64,000 bases of DNA from Rs1 sp038900335 (GCA_038900335.1 JBBMRB010000008.1:62001-126000); one strand, 5' to 3'; positions 9,027 to 18,418 are shown, numbered from the stretch's first letter. The notes: a model not told the origin generated them from the sequence alone. Numbers and translations are program-made.

Positions 9027-9436
9027 TAGGCAAACACCTTATCTATATTGTTAAAACCTTTAAGCTCTATTGGATTGCCAAAGGGGTCGCAAAAAAACAT
9101 AGTATGCTGCTCCCCTGACTTACCGGCAAAACGTACACTAGGCTCAATAATAAAATCTAAGTTAAGCGCTTGTAATTTATCTGCCAAGTACTGCCAGTCA
9201 GCTAAAGCTAATATAGCGCCAAAATGAGGCATAGGGACATCTATCCCGTCGACTTTTCCTGTCAGTTCAACCGCAAACGGTTTACCTAAGTGCAATGACA
9301 ATTGATGACCGAAAAAATCATAGTCTACCCAGGTTTCAGCTCTTCGCCCCTGCTGGCAACCTAATACATTAGAATAAAACTCACACGCAGCATCTAAGTT
9401 TGTCACATTAAACGCCAGATGAAATACAGATTGCAT
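9026..9436 (-). CDS. VOC (glyoxalase/dioxygenase) superfamily protein
   Basis: 136 residues, one vicinal-oxygen-chelate module made of paired beta-alpha-beta-beta-beta repeats. HLAFNVTNLDAACEFYSNVLG opens the domain (metal-ligand His at its start), HLGKPF lies mid-domain and FFCDPFGNPIELKGF closes it with the Glu ligand. Such proteins include extradiol dioxygenase-like and lyase-like enzymes. It is coupled to the downstream hydroxyacid dehydrogenase by a TAATG overlap and divergent from a LysR regulator, suggesting a two-gene catabolic unit. The substrate is unknown. Confidence 0.82.
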   Translation of the reverse strand: MQSVFHLAFNVTNLDAACEFYSNVLGCQQGRRAETWVDYDFFGHQLSLHLGKPFAVELTGKVDGIDVPMPHFGAILALADWQYLADKLQALNLDFIIEPSVRFAGKSGEQHTMFFCDPFGNPIELKGFNNIDKVFA

Positions 9437-9550
9437 CGCTCACTCCTATCATTACTATTGTTTATAAATTAATTTTCAGTGCTGATAAATTAGCAAGATT
9501 TGCGCATAACAGATACTATCTTTTAATTTGCATGAGCATAAGGAAAAGTT

Positions 9551-10414
9551 TTGGATATTCGTTTTTTACGTAGTTTAATGGCCGTCATTGACAGCGGCTC
9601 GATTGCAGGCGCCGCGCGCAGTGAGAAATTAACTGCCGCTGCGATTAGCCAGCGTATCAAGACCTTGGAAAACACACTTGGCTGCTCTTTATTAACGCGT
9701 AGCGGTCACAGCGCTAAGCCTACCGATGACTGCTTACGGATATTACCTAGATTACAAGAAATTGCCCGACAGGTAGAGCAAATTCGCAGCGACTTAAACA
9801 CCACAACTTTAACTGGCGTCCTTAACATTGGTGTTATCTCTAGTGTGTTGAGTGGTTTATTGCCACGCTGTATTAAATACTTAACTTTACAAGCACCGAA
9901 CATTTTACTAAAAATCACCCCAGGTTCCTCGGCAGAGCTCTATCAAAAAATGCTGGCAAAGAAGATTGATTTAGCGATAGTCGTCAGCCCTGCCTTTAAT
10001 TTACCTAAGGTAGTGCGCTATCAACATTTACTCACTGAACCGTTAGTGTTAATCAGTGCCCATGCACAGCATTGCATCGAAGATGCACTCAAGCAGCAAG
10101 CCTACATTCAATATGATCAGCACTCTTGGGGCGGCGCCATCACTCGACAATATTTAGTAGATAACAAGTTAGCAGTTAATTTATTATGCGAAATAGACTC
10201 CCTTGAATCGATAGTCTTAATGGTAAAACAGCAAATGGCTGTCTCGCTAGTCCCGCAGTGGGAAGGTTTATCAAAACTAGCGCCAGAGCTAGCCACGCAG
10301 ATCATTAACGATAGTAAATACCAACGTAACATTTGTTTATTGAGTCATCGCCAAGCAGGTAAAGATAAGCTCATCAAAGCATTTGAAAACGCTGTCGCGC
10401 AATCTCTTATCTAA
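9551..10414 (+). CDS. LysR family transcriptional regulator
   Basis: 287 residues. N-terminal winged HTH of the LysR type (IRFLRSLMAVIDSGSIAGAARSEKLTAAAISQRIK in outline, residues 3-60) is followed by a periplasmic-binding-protein-like effector domain from about residue 90. The start is a TTG at 9551, chosen because MDIRFLRSL is the standard N-terminus and AAGGAAAAG lies just upstream. It is divergent from the VOC-ghrA pair with about 115 bp between starts, the usual arrangement for a LysR regulator of its neighbour. The effector is not predictable. Confidence 0.88.
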   Translation: MDIRFLRSLMAVIDSGSIAGAARSEKLTAAAISQRIKTLENTLGCSLLTRSGHSAKPTDDCLRILPRLQEIARQVEQIRSDLNTTTLTGVLNIGVISSVLSGLLPRCIKYLTLQAPNILLKITPGSSAELYQKMLAKKIDLAIVVSPAFNLPKVVRYQHLLTEPLVLISAHAQHCIEDALKQQAYIQYDQHSWGGAITRQYLVDNKLAVNLLCEIDSLESIVLMVKQQMAVSLVPQWEGLSKLAPELATQIINDSKYQRNICLLSHRQAGKDKLIKAFENAVAQSLI

Positions 10415-10451
10415 TCCCTACTGGGCGTTAACATCAACTATTCTTTAATTT

Positions 10452-11435
10452 TCAAACTGATAACAGGGCTCGATTATGTGGCTGATCAAATGCTGACACC
10501 GAACCTGTTGGCACTATAGCTGTTGGGTTAATAGTGCGGTGCGATTGATAGTAGTGCGCTTTTATATTGGCAATATTTACCGTTTGCGCTATCCCTGGCA
10601 TTTGATAGAGCTCTCTTAAGTAGTGAGTTAAAGCTGGGTAATCAGCAATTCTGTTACGATCACATTTAAAATGGCCAACATATACCGCATCAAAGCGAAT
10701 CAACGTGGTGAACAAACGCCAATCAGCTTCACTCAAATGATTAGCAATCAAATACCGCTGCTCACTCAAGCGCTGTTCTAACTCATCTAAGGCGATAAAT
10801 AGTGTATTGACCGCCTCATCGTAAGCCTGCTGTGTGGTTGCAAAACCTGCTCTATAAACACCATTATTGATGGCAGAGTAAATGCGCTTATTAAGGGTGT
10901 CTATTTCTGCTCTATGATGCCTAGGATAATAATCACCAGCCTTGGCACCTATTTCATCAAACGCGCTATTAAACATACGAATAATGTCTGCCGACTCATT
11001 ACTCACTATCGTTTGCCGCTCTTTATCCCATAACAGCGGAACTGTTACTCTGCCAGTATAATCAGGCTGCGCTAAAGTATATAGCTGGTGTAAAAATTCA
11101 ACGTGGTTAACGCTATCTTCAATCACATCGGGCCCTGATTGAAAAGTCCAGCCATCATCACCCATATACGAGTTGACGATAGAAACGGATATCATTTGTT
11201 GTAACCCCTTTAACGCGCGAAACACCATAGTACGATGTGCCCATGGGCAGGCGAGCGAGATATATAAATGATAGCGCCCAGCTTGCGCCTTAAACCCACC
11301 TTTGCCTGTAGGGCCTGCTGCACCGCTCGCGCTCACCCAATTCCTGTATTGTGATTGGCTACGTACGAACGCACCATTACTGGCACTGGTATCGTACCAG
11401 GCATTACTCCATTTACCTTCAACTAATAAACCCAT
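10452..11435 (-). CDS. yqjG: Glutathionyl-hydroquinone reductase (Xi-class GST)
   Basis: 327 residues, the usual length. Reduces glutathionyl-hydroquinones with GSH, acting in quinone and aromatic detoxification in the cytosol. The catalytic cysteine is Cys63 in LACPWAHR, the same position and motif as in E. coli YqjG. The N-terminal thioredoxin-fold region contains NESADIIRMFN, and the C-terminal all-helical GST domain contains the family's RFDAVYVGHFKC segment. It is followed at a 77-bp distance upstream by a pirin gene on the same strand. Together with the divergent LysR gene this resembles the quinone-responsive yqjG/yhaJ/yhaK neighbourhood of E. coli. Confidence 0.93.
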   Translation of the reverse strand: MGLLVEGKWSNAWYDTSASNGAFVRSQSQYRNWVSASGAAGPTGKGGFKAQAGRYHLYISLACPWAHRTMVFRALKGLQQMISVSIVNSYMGDDGWTFQSGPDVIEDSVNHVEFLHQLYTLAQPDYTGRVTVPLLWDKERQTIVSNESADIIRMFNSAFDEIGAKAGDYYPRHHRAEIDTLNKRIYSAINNGVYRAGFATTQQAYDEAVNTLFIALDELEQRLSEQRYLIANHLSEADWRLFTTLIRFDAVYVGHFKCDRNRIADYPALTHYLRELYQMPGIAQTVNIANIKAHYYQSHRTINPTAIVPTGSVSAFDQPHNRALLSV

Positions 11436-11512
11436 ATCTCACCTGCTCTTTATTCATCGTTAATCCATTGTTAGTCTGACAAAAGCACTATCGCTAGCTT
11501 GAACGCCATTTG

Positions 11513-12391
11513 TTATGCGAACTTTCCTTGTCGATAATCTGCAAATGCCTGCTCTATTTCTTGTTGCGTGTTCATTACAAAGGGCCCATAGCGTGCCACA
11601 GGCTCTTTCATTTGCTTAGCCGCTATCAATAAGAACTGGCTATCTGTACGGCCTTTGACTAATACTTTTTCTCCCTCGCTTAATATGCCAAGCTGGTTTG
11701 CGCTGAGCTGTTCACCGCCAATATCAAGTTGACCGCTAATCACATATATAAAAGCAGCATGATCAGACACTAACTGTTGTTTAAAACTGTGCTGTGCAAG
11801 CAAGTTGACATCCATATAGACAGGGTCAGAAAATGGATTGATGACAGGTCCCACTGTACCTAAATCAGTAGAGCCTGCGATAACGCGCACTTGATAACCT
11901 ATATCACTTTTTTCTAGGGGTACTTGCGCTGCATTAAATTCTTGATAGCTAGGCTCCATCATTTTGGCGCTACCAGGTAAGTTCACCCACAACTGAAAGC
12001 CTTTTAATAAGCCTTGGCTCTGTTCCGGCATTTCTGAATGCAATATGCCTTTGCCTGCAGTCATCCACTGCACACCTCCCGCTTCAATCACTCCCTCATT
12101 ACCTTTACTATCTCGATGACGCATTTGACCATTGAGCAAATATGTCACTGTTTCAAAACCGCGATGTGGGTGAGTGGGAAAACCGGCGATGTAATCATCT
12201 GGATTGTCACTTTCAAAACAGTCTAGCAGCAAGAAAGGATCAAGCATGGATAGCGAGTTAGAGCCGATAATCCTCGTAAGCTTTACCCCTGCACCATCTG
12301 ATGTTGGCATACCTTTGTGGATAGATAACAACTTGCGATTATTGCTGTGTCCGCCAAGTTGTGCGGCTTTTATTGAGTCATCTGCAAACAT
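11513..12391 (-). CDS. Pirin family protein (possible quercetinase)
   Basis: 292 residues, bicupin. The N-terminal cupin carries the metal ligands of pirins: His74 and His76 in HPHRGFETVTYLL, His118 and Glu120 in GILHSEMPE. The second cupin is degenerate, as is normal for the family. Bacterial pirins such as YhhW have quercetin 2,3-dioxygenase activity in vitro; the physiological role is usually stress or redox related. It is probably co-transcribed with the downstream glutathionyl-hydroquinone reductase gene and is divergent from a LysR regulator. Confidence 0.92.
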   Translation of the reverse strand: MFADDSIKAAQLGGHSNNRKLLSIHKGMPTSDGAGVKLTRIIGSNSLSMLDPFLLLDCFESDNPDDYIAGFPTHPHRGFETVTYLLNGQMRHRDSKGNEGVIEAGGVQWMTAGKGILHSEMPEQSQGLLKGFQLWVNLPGSAKMMEPSYQEFNAAQVPLEKSDIGYQVRVIAGSTDLGTVGPVINPFSDPVYMDVNLLAQHSFKQQLVSDHAAFIYVISGQLDIGGEQLSANQLGILSEGEKVLVKGRTDSQFLLIAAKQMKEPVARYGPFVMNTQQEIEQAFADYRQGKFA

Positions 12392-12610
12392 AATTTATGC
12401 TCCTACTTTGTCCGTGTACTGTGTATTGTGTACTGCTTATGATGGGTACGGTTGATGATAGGCACTACCTATAAGCAGTGCTGCCTAATATATGCTCTCA
12501 TCTTGAATTTCAGTTTAACTGTCGGTAAAAGAGTAATAAACACGATTCATAGCAAAACATAGTTGATATAATTAGAACAATATAATCGTGCATTACACCG
12601 AGGTAACCAC

Positions 12611-13507
12611 ATGGGTCAGTTAGAAGAGATGTCCATTTTTATTCGTATCGTTGAAGCTGGCGGGATCGGTAAAGCTGCTGAACAATTAGGCCTAGCTAAA
12701 TCAGCAGTTAGCAGACGTTTATCGAACTTAGAGACACGTTTACATACAAAACTACTCATTCGCACAACTCGTCAATCCCATCTTAGTGATGCAGGTAAAC
12801 ATTTTTATCAAAAATCACTCAGTATCATGGCAGATATAGACGCTCTGCACTCGCAAACAGCGGATAAAGATAGCGTGTTAAAAGGCACATTGAGAGTAAC
12901 CCTACCGCAATCATTCGGTTTAATGCACCTCACTCCCGTTATCGACCAATTTAAAACTGCCCACCCTAGACTAGCACTCGCTATTGATTTTTCAGATAGC
13001 AAAGTTGATCTCATTGAGCAAGGTTACGACCTAGCTATCCGCATAGGGGAGCTAGAAGACTCGAGCTTACAAGCCAAAAAACTAGCAGCTATCCACAGTT
13101 TGCTCTGTGCGAGCCCGCAGTATTTATTGCAACATGGTACGCCGCAAACTATTCATGATTTAAAGCAGCATCAATTCCTGCAATATACTAACCATAGCTT
13201 ACAGACATTGACTATTAGCGATCCACAGCAAAAAAAGCACCAATTAGACTTAACTGCCAGTATTACTGCCAATAACGGTGTTTTTCTGCAACAAATGGCT
13301 GTATCAGGCCACGGTATTGTCTTTCTTCCCAAATTCATCGCTTATCAAGCTCTGCTAAAAAATCAACTCGTTCCAGTGCTAGCTGACCATAGTTTGGCAA
13401 TATACAGTATGTACGCGATTTATCCGCAGAACCGTTTTTTATCACAGCGCGCACGCTCATTTATCGATTTTTTAGCACAGCACTTTGCCGGCGAGCACTG
13501 GCACTAA
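12611..13507 (+). CDS. LysR family transcriptional regulator (CrgA-like)
   Basis: 298 residues. The HTH at residues 3-62 (EEMSIFIRIVEAGGIGKAAEQ... KSAVSRRLSNLE) is followed by an effector domain with SDSKVDLIEQGYDLAIRIGELEDSSL, the signature of the CrgA-like LysR subgroup that often responds to quinones or other electrophiles. It starts at ATG 12611 after CGAGGTAACC. It is divergent from pirin-yqjG with about 220 bp between starts, so it probably controls them. The inducer is inferred, not shown. Confidence 0.9.
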   Translation: MGQLEEMSIFIRIVEAGGIGKAAEQLGLAKSAVSRRLSNLETRLHTKLLIRTTRQSHLSDAGKHFYQKSLSIMADIDALHSQTADKDSVLKGTLRVTLPQSFGLMHLTPVIDQFKTAHPRLALAIDFSDSKVDLIEQGYDLAIRIGELEDSSLQAKKLAAIHSLLCASPQYLLQHGTPQTIHDLKQHQFLQYTNHSLQTLTISDPQQKKHQLDLTASITANNGVFLQQMAVSGHGIVFLPKFIAYQALLKNQLVPVLADHSLAIYSMYAIYPQNRFLSQRARSFIDFLAQHFAGEHWH

Positions 13508-13866
13508 TGACTGATTCAAACAGTTACCAATATTAATTATTTATCTAAAACCGTGTCTAAACTCGCCGATACCGGCACACCAAGCTTAATGAAATATGAG
13601 CGAACATAATCCATTACTATCAGCTAGTTAAACCGAAATAAAAGCAGATTATCAAATAGAGACAAACAAGAAAGTTAACTATTTCTCATTTATATATTAT
13701 ACTTGTACTTAACTATTTTAATTAACTGCTAACTAGCTTTTAGCGTTAGTGCGAGATCAGCCAGTACTTTGCCTAACAATAATAATTTAATGAATAGAAT
13801 TGCATAGCGTGAAGCCCTGTTAAAACAGGAATAAACCAATCAATATTTATTTTAAGGCATTGAACA
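13508..13866. other. Intergenic region without a recognisable gene
   Basis: 359 bp between the LysR and MarR genes, very AT-rich in its second half. The only structure I see is CCTGTT-AA-AACAGG (13816-13829), a perfect 6-bp inverted repeat about 40 bp before the MarR start. That is a plausible autoregulatory operator. A 12-codon open stretch near 13597 has no supporting features. Confidence 0.5.
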
Positions 13867-14385
13867 ATGACAAATTCTGTTAAAGTCACACAATCTCTAG
13901 ATCACTCAGAAAATACGGAGACTAAAGTAAAACTCCCCCTTCTTAATGAGATAGGCCTAGATCAGTTTATGCCCTATTTACTCATACAAATTGTTGGGCA
14001 TTGGAACGGTCATATTCAAAATGAGCTTCGCCAGAGTGAACTGACTAATATTAAAGCCCGTATTCTTGCTGTTTTATCGTTAAAACCTGATATTTCGGTG
14101 AATCAGTTATCAGCGCTGACTGTGGTAGAACAATCGACGATCAGTAGAGCACTCGATAGTTTAGAATCTCAAGGTTATATTTACAGACTTACCGGCAAAA
14201 GTGATGCGAGAGTACGCAGAATTTTTATTTCCGATAAAGGCTCTGCCGTATTCAACCAAGTTTGGCCTGCAATATATAGCAGTTCAAACCTACTTATGGA
14301 AAATATAACGGATACCGAAAAAGAGTTTCTTGTCTCTATTTTGCATAAAATGATTACTAATATTAAACCCAAGAAAGATTCGTAG
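13867..14385 (+). CDS. MarR family transcriptional regulator
   Basis: 172 residues. The winged-helix core runs from about residue 45 to 145: helix ending LKPDISVNQLSAL, recognition region VVEQSTISRALDSLESQGYI and the beta-wing RLTGKSDARVRRIFISDKG, which carries the DxRxR pattern of MarR proteins. A longer than usual N-terminus (about 35 residues, polar) precedes it. The next gene, a homocysteine methyltransferase, starts about 150 bp downstream on the same strand, so the two might be linked but need not be. The ligand is unknown. Confidence 0.88.
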   Translation: MTNSVKVTQSLDHSENTETKVKLPLLNEIGLDQFMPYLLIQIVGHWNGHIQNELRQSELTNIKARILAVLSLKPDISVNQLSALTVVEQSTISRALDSLESQGYIYRLTGKSDARVRRIFISDKGSAVFNQVWPAIYSSSNLLMENITDTEKEFLVSILHKMITNIKPKKDS

Positions 14386-14493
14386 CTATCGTTTAGCACC
14401 TCATACACACTGAATTTAAGGTGCTTTGTTTTGGCCTGGGACGATCGCATACTTGATTGTATTTGTTAGTCTTTTAAGTTTGTCGACACTCTT

Positions 14494-14532
14494 ATAAGTG
14501 ATAAGTATAAGTGACAAGTATAAGTGACAAAT
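14494..14532 (+). repeat. Three tandem 13-bp repeats abutting a start codon
   Basis: Units ATAAGTGATAAGT, ATAAGTGACAAGT and ATAAGTGACAAAT follow each other without spacing and end directly before ATG 14533. The second and third units differ from each other at one base; the first differs from the second at one base. The unit is not a multiple of three. An in-frame GTG lies inside the third copy. Confidence 0.9.
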
Positions 14533-15447
14533 ATGCCAAATCTTTTTACCCGTCTATTAAGCCAAAGACCTTATCTAATAGCGGATGGCGCTATGGCCAC
14601 TAATTTATTCGCGATGGGTCTTGCTATAAATCACGCCCCTGAACTTTGGAACACCGAGCATCCAGGCAAAGTTGCCAACCTTGCACGGCGTTTCATCGAT
14701 GCAGGCTCCGATATTGTTTTAACTAATAGCTTTGGCGCCAACATTTATCGATTACAGCATTGCCAAGCCCAAACTCGTGTTGCTGAGCTTAACATGAGTG
14801 CCGCTAGCATTCTCAAAAAAGTCGTTAGTGAGTATCAGCACGATATTATTATTGCCGGCAGCATTGGCCCAACCGGAGAAACGATGCTTCCTGCTGGCAA
14901 GCTAAGCTATGATGATGCATACAACGCTTTCAAACAACAGGCACAGGCTTTGCAGCTAGGCGGTGTTGATGTTTTTTGGATTGAAACCATGGCTGATATC
15001 AATGAAACACATGCGGCATATGAAGCGGCTATCAGCACCGGTTTACCGGCAATATATACTATGAGCTTTGATACTGATGGCCTCTCAAGAACCGGTACAT
15101 CAGCAAACGCACTCGTGAAGTTAAATGAGCAGTTAAGTATAGCCAGTGATGCTTGTGGGATTAATTGCGGACACTCCCCTAGTGCCACCATAACATCACT
15201 GACCAGCATAAAAAAAGCCTTAAGTGTCAGTAATAACCCTGCACTTATCGCTAAAACCAACGCCGGTATTCCTCGCTCTATTAATAGTGAACTAGTTTAT
15301 GATATGAGCGCACACACTATGGCCAACTACGCTACTTTAGCGCTCGATGCAGGGGCAAAAATTATCGGCGGTTGCTGTGGTACAACACCTGAACACATTG
15401 CTGCTATGAAGGCTGCTTTATCAGCACATGTTAAAAAAACATCCTAG
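14533..15447 (+). CDS. Homocysteine S-methyltransferase family protein (betaine-homocysteine methyltransferase-like)
   Basis: 304 residues. Transfers a methyl group, probably from betaine or S-methylmethionine, to homocysteine to make methionine. The barrel begins with LIADGAMATNL; the three zinc-binding cysteines are visible as GINCGHSP (first) and IGGCCGTTPEHI (second and third). IIAGSIGPTGETM is also characteristic. ATG 14533 is chosen over the in-frame GTG at 14524, which lies inside the tandem repeat. No clear Shine-Dalgarno site precedes either start, because the repeat occupies that place. No B12 or folate domains are present, so it is not MetH. Confidence 0.88.
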   Translation: MPNLFTRLLSQRPYLIADGAMATNLFAMGLAINHAPELWNTEHPGKVANLARRFIDAGSDIVLTNSFGANIYRLQHCQAQTRVAELNMSAASILKKVVSEYQHDIIIAGSIGPTGETMLPAGKLSYDDAYNAFKQQAQALQLGGVDVFWIETMADINETHAAYEAAISTGLPAIYTMSFDTDGLSRTGTSANALVKLNEQLSIASDACGINCGHSPSATITSLTSIKKALSVSNNPALIAKTNAGIPRSINSELVYDMSAHTMANYATLALDAGAKIIGGCCGTTPEHIAAMKAALSAHVKKTS

Positions 15448-15518
15448 CATGAAAATTTTAGCGGCCAATTAACAGGTAACCACTGTACATATCATTAAAT
15501 ACTTTAAGGGTCATCGCG

Positions 15519-15857
15519 ATGTTGTATAATTTGCACAAAAGTACAGTTATTCTGATGTTAAGTAGCTTGTTAGCAGGTTGTGATACTGTCTATCAAGAGA
15601 TGGGCTGGGATGGCGGCTATGAAAATCGCCAATTAGCTAAAAACCATTACTGGATTAAATACACAGGTAATGCAACTACCCAGGCTAATTGGGTATTACT
15701 CAGCTGGCAGCGCAGAGCGAGAGAGCTGTGCAATAATAACTACAAAGTAATTAAAATAGAGACACCACAAGCCTTAAATGACAATCAAGCTATTATTCAA
15801 ACACCTTTAAATAGGCATAACCCGATCATCATTGGCGAGGTTCTGTGTCTTAACTAG
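15519..15857 (+). CDS. Small putative lipoprotein
   Basis: 112 residues. A short basic N-terminus and hydrophobic stretch end in a lipobox, LLAGC, with Cys at about residue 21, so the mature protein should be lipid-anchored. The mature part is a small domain with YWIKYTGNATTQANWV followed by a WQRRARELCNNNYKVI helix. This layout resembles the CC0125/CC1285-type lipoproteins, but the resemblance is loose. AAGGGTCATCGCG provides a ribosome site. The function is unknown. Confidence 0.72.
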   Translation: MLYNLHKSTVILMLSSLLAGCDTVYQEMGWDGGYENRQLAKNHYWIKYTGNATTQANWVLLSWQRRARELCNNNYKVIKIETPQALNDNQAIIQTPLNRHNPIIIGEVLCLN

Positions 15858-16045
15858 CTTTACGATCGCATTACAATTAAGTTGTTTGTGCCTTAATTTT
15901 TAACTGTATTGCCTCGTTAATTACTATTGTGTGATTGTTTCTATACAAGTGACTGTTTTTACGTACACCATATTTCGTAATTATTGTAGTATGTAATCAA
16001 CCAGTCAAAATTTAATAGCTAAATATAGTATTCAACGGTAGGCAA

Positions 16046-18256
16046 ATGCATAAAATATTCCAGCGATTTATCATTAGCGTTATTCTGTTTATCTCAGTAA
16101 TAACTACGTGCTTTGCAGATCATACTGATACGTTTTCTGAGCAGTGGCGACCAGCACAAAAAGAGATTAGCTATACAGGCTCTGACATGGCCGGTTTTTT
16201 ACTCATCCAAAAAGCGAAAGAAAAGAAAGACGAAATATTAGAAGGCTTGTCGCGATGGCCTCAGCAGCAACAAGATCTGATCCACAACTTGATTGATGAC
16301 AGAGGCAGCGACGAATTAGTGCAGCTGTTTTTTGTGTTCGTATTAATGATGGTCGTTGGCTTTGTCGTAGAAAAAGCGTTAAGTTATCGTATGGGCAGTG
16401 CTTGCAATCGCCTCATAGAGCAGAAGAAAAACACGTGGACAGACACCTTTAAAGTTGTCTTCACACGTGCTATATTTCAATTTATATGCTTAGGTATCTT
16501 TGTCGTCGTCGGTACGGCTATTGCCGCTTACAACTATGACTCTGGCGATTCATTTCGCATATTGTGCTGGCACGCGCTGAGCTTAGTCGCAAAAATAAGA
16601 GCATTAGATATTTTGTTAAAGCTAATACTCGCACCCTATCAGCCGACATTGCGCCTAATGAAGATGACTACCGTGTCAGCTCAGCGCCTATATTACTCTA
16701 TTATGCTGTTCGTCAGTCTTTTTTTGGTCATTACTACCTTTTGGCGAGTACTTGCACAGTTCGGGCTTGAGCCGATCATGTTCGCCATTTTAGTACCTAT
16801 CTCCGGCTTTATACTTAACATTTCATCGATTTTCTTTGTCTTATTTAATCGCAAAGATTTTACTGCCATGTTTAAAAATCACGGCCATGAGAGCACTAAT
16901 TTTACCCGTATCTTTGCCCAAATTTGGCCTACTATTATCTCTATTTGGGTGCTCATTATTTGGGTGATTTGGGCAGCTAATGAGTTTCTTGGCAATTACG
17001 AGCAAGCTTTACAAGCGAGTAAAGCGTGGTGGCTAACTTTCGGTTTCCCCGTTATTGACAGATTAATATTCCTGCTACTTTCGCAATTAAAAAGAGTCAC
17101 TTGGCTACAGAGTCACTCTTATGAGCGACGCTGCGATATCTTTATCAATCGGGTGATTATAGCTATACGTATTCTTTTACTCGCCGCTATTCTCTACCTT
17201 ATTGATAGCAGCTTTGGTTACAATGCGTGGGAAATGCTCACCTCTAACTTCGCTGGCTATTTAACAAAATCTGTCGATATCATCGTTGTTATTATTTTGG
17301 CGTACGCCGTATGGGAAATTATTCAGTCCGCTATCGAAAGGCACCTACCCCTTGATATTGCAGCAGGTGAAGACGATGGTCTCTCTTCTCTTGAAGGCGA
17401 CGGCGGCGGCTCTGGCGCCTCTAGATCTGAAACATTACTGCCTTTAATTCGCTCATTCCTATTAGTGTTTCTGATTATCAGCGTGGTGCTGATGATCCTG
17501 AGTATCGCAGGCGTTGAAATTGCTCCTTTATTAGCAGGTGCTGGTATTGTCGGCATTGCCGTCGGCTTTGGTGCACAAAAGCTCGTCCAAGATGTAATAT
17601 CCGGTATCTTTTTCTTATTGGACGATGCCTTTCGTCGAGGCGAATATATCGAAGCGGCTAGCTTGCGCGGTACAGTCGAGCGCATTTCAATTCGCTCCAT
17701 CCGTTTACGCCACCATCTAGGCGCAGTACAAACTATTCCCTTTGGTGAAATAGCAACGGTAAGAAATTTGTCTCGCGATTGGATCACAATGAAATTAGAG
17801 TTTCGTTTAGATTATCGTACCGATGTTGAAAAAGTACGCAAATTGATCAAAAAAGTCGGCCAAACAATGTTAGAACATCCTGAGTATGGACAACATTTCT
17901 TACTGCCTCTTAAATCACAAGGTGTCATCCGAGTTGAAGAGTCGGCACTAATTTTTAGAATGAAATTCACCTGTGTGCCCGGTGAGCAATGGGTTATCAG
18001 AAGAGAGGCCTTCACTCTAGTAAAGAACGCGTTAAAGGCCAGTGGCATAGAGTTTGCCCATCGCTCAGTTCATGTACTGATGCACCCTAGCTCTGAGCAA
18101 GCCCCACCGCAATCAGGCGCTATTTCACTAGAAAAAACAAGTGGCTCTGAACACAGCAAAATAGCAGGCGCAGCGGCATCTTCAGTTGCCCAATCTATCC
18201 GTCACAATGACCGCATAGACTTTGAAGGTAATGATTTTGATACTGCTGATAATTAA
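16046..18256 (+). CDS. Large MscS-family mechanosensitive channel
   Basis: 736 residues. An N-terminal signal peptide (cleavage after about CFA at residue 24) is followed by a periplasmic stretch, then about ten membrane segments. The MscS core is near residues 470-670. It contains the pore-lining glycine/alanine-rich helix LLAGAGIVGIAVGFGAQKLVQDVISG, then FFLLDDAFRRGEYIE and the beta domain with VQTIPFGEIATVRNLSRDW. A glycine-rich linker (GDGGGSGASRS) sits just before the pore region. The C-terminal 60 residues are polar and low-complexity. Length and topology suggest the YbiO/MscM-like class that protects against hypo-osmotic shock. Two hairpins follow the gene. Confidence 0.9.
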   Translation: MHKIFQRFIISVILFISVITTCFADHTDTFSEQWRPAQKEISYTGSDMAGFLLIQKAKEKKDEILEGLSRWPQQQQDLIHNLIDDRGSDELVQLFFVFVLMMVVGFVVEKALSYRMGSACNRLIEQKKNTWTDTFKVVFTRAIFQFICLGIFVVVGTAIAAYNYDSGDSFRILCWHALSLVAKIRALDILLKLILAPYQPTLRLMKMTTVSAQRLYYSIMLFVSLFLVITTFWRVLAQFGLEPIMFAILVPISGFILNISSIFFVLFNRKDFTAMFKNHGHESTNFTRIFAQIWPTIISIWVLIIWVIWAANEFLGNYEQALQASKAWWLTFGFPVIDRLIFLLLSQLKRVTWLQSHSYERRCDIFINRVIIAIRILLLAAILYLIDSSFGYNAWEMLTSNFAGYLTKSVDIIVVIILAYAVWEIIQSAIERHLPLDIAAGEDDGLSSLEGDGGGSGASRSETLLPLIRSFLLVFLIISVVLMILSIAGVEIAPLLAGAGIVGIAVGFGAQKLVQDVISGIFFLLDDAFRRGEYIEAASLRGTVERISIRSIRLRHHLGAVQTIPFGEIATVRNLSRDWITMKLEFRLDYRTDVEKVRKLIKKVGQTMLEHPEYGQHFLLPLKSQGVIRVEESALIFRMKFTCVPGEQWVIRREAFTLVKNALKASGIEFAHRSVHVLMHPSSEQAPPQSGAISLEKTSGSEHSKIAGAAASSVAQSIRHNDRIDFEGNDFDTADN

Positions 18257-18283
18257 GCCCGATAACTAATAGTATTGCCACCG

Positions 18284-18315
18284 ATCAATAGGTACGCACC
18301 CATGTGCCTATTGAT
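18284..18315. terminator. Hairpin downstream of the MscS-family gene
   Basis: ATCAATAGG (18284-18292) pairs with CCTATTGAT (18307-18315), a perfect 9-bp stem. No strong T-run follows, so it may stabilise the transcript or act together with the next hairpin. Confidence 0.45.
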
Positions 18316-18362
18316 ATCTAATTCTTGCTATAAACTTAGCCAAAACATTAAACTTTTCTTGA

Positions 18363-18405
18363 TTGAGTGCTGTTTTTTAAAACCGCACTCAAGTTATTTA
18401 TTTTA
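18363..18405 (+). terminator. Second hairpin, probable terminator before the glycan operon
   Basis: TTGAGTGC (18363-18370) pairs with GCACTCAA (18385-18392); inside it GTTTT pairs with AAAAC after one mismatch. A T-rich tract follows. This separates the channel gene from the glycosyltransferase operon. Confidence 0.5.
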
Positions 18406-18418
18406 AGCTCTTTAAAAT

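Noticed and set aside
13597..13632. Short 12-codon open frame between the LysR and MarR genes
   Set aside because: It is too short and lacks a ribosome site or any recognisable peptide feature.
14907..15260. 117-codon open frame on the - strand inside the methyltransferase gene
   Set aside because: It lies wholly within a well-supported gene on the other strand and its translation shows no family motif.
17323..17787. 154-codon open frame on the - strand inside the MscS-family gene
   Set aside because: It is antisense to the conserved pore region; the translation is basic and proline-rich, as expected from the reverse of a membrane gene.
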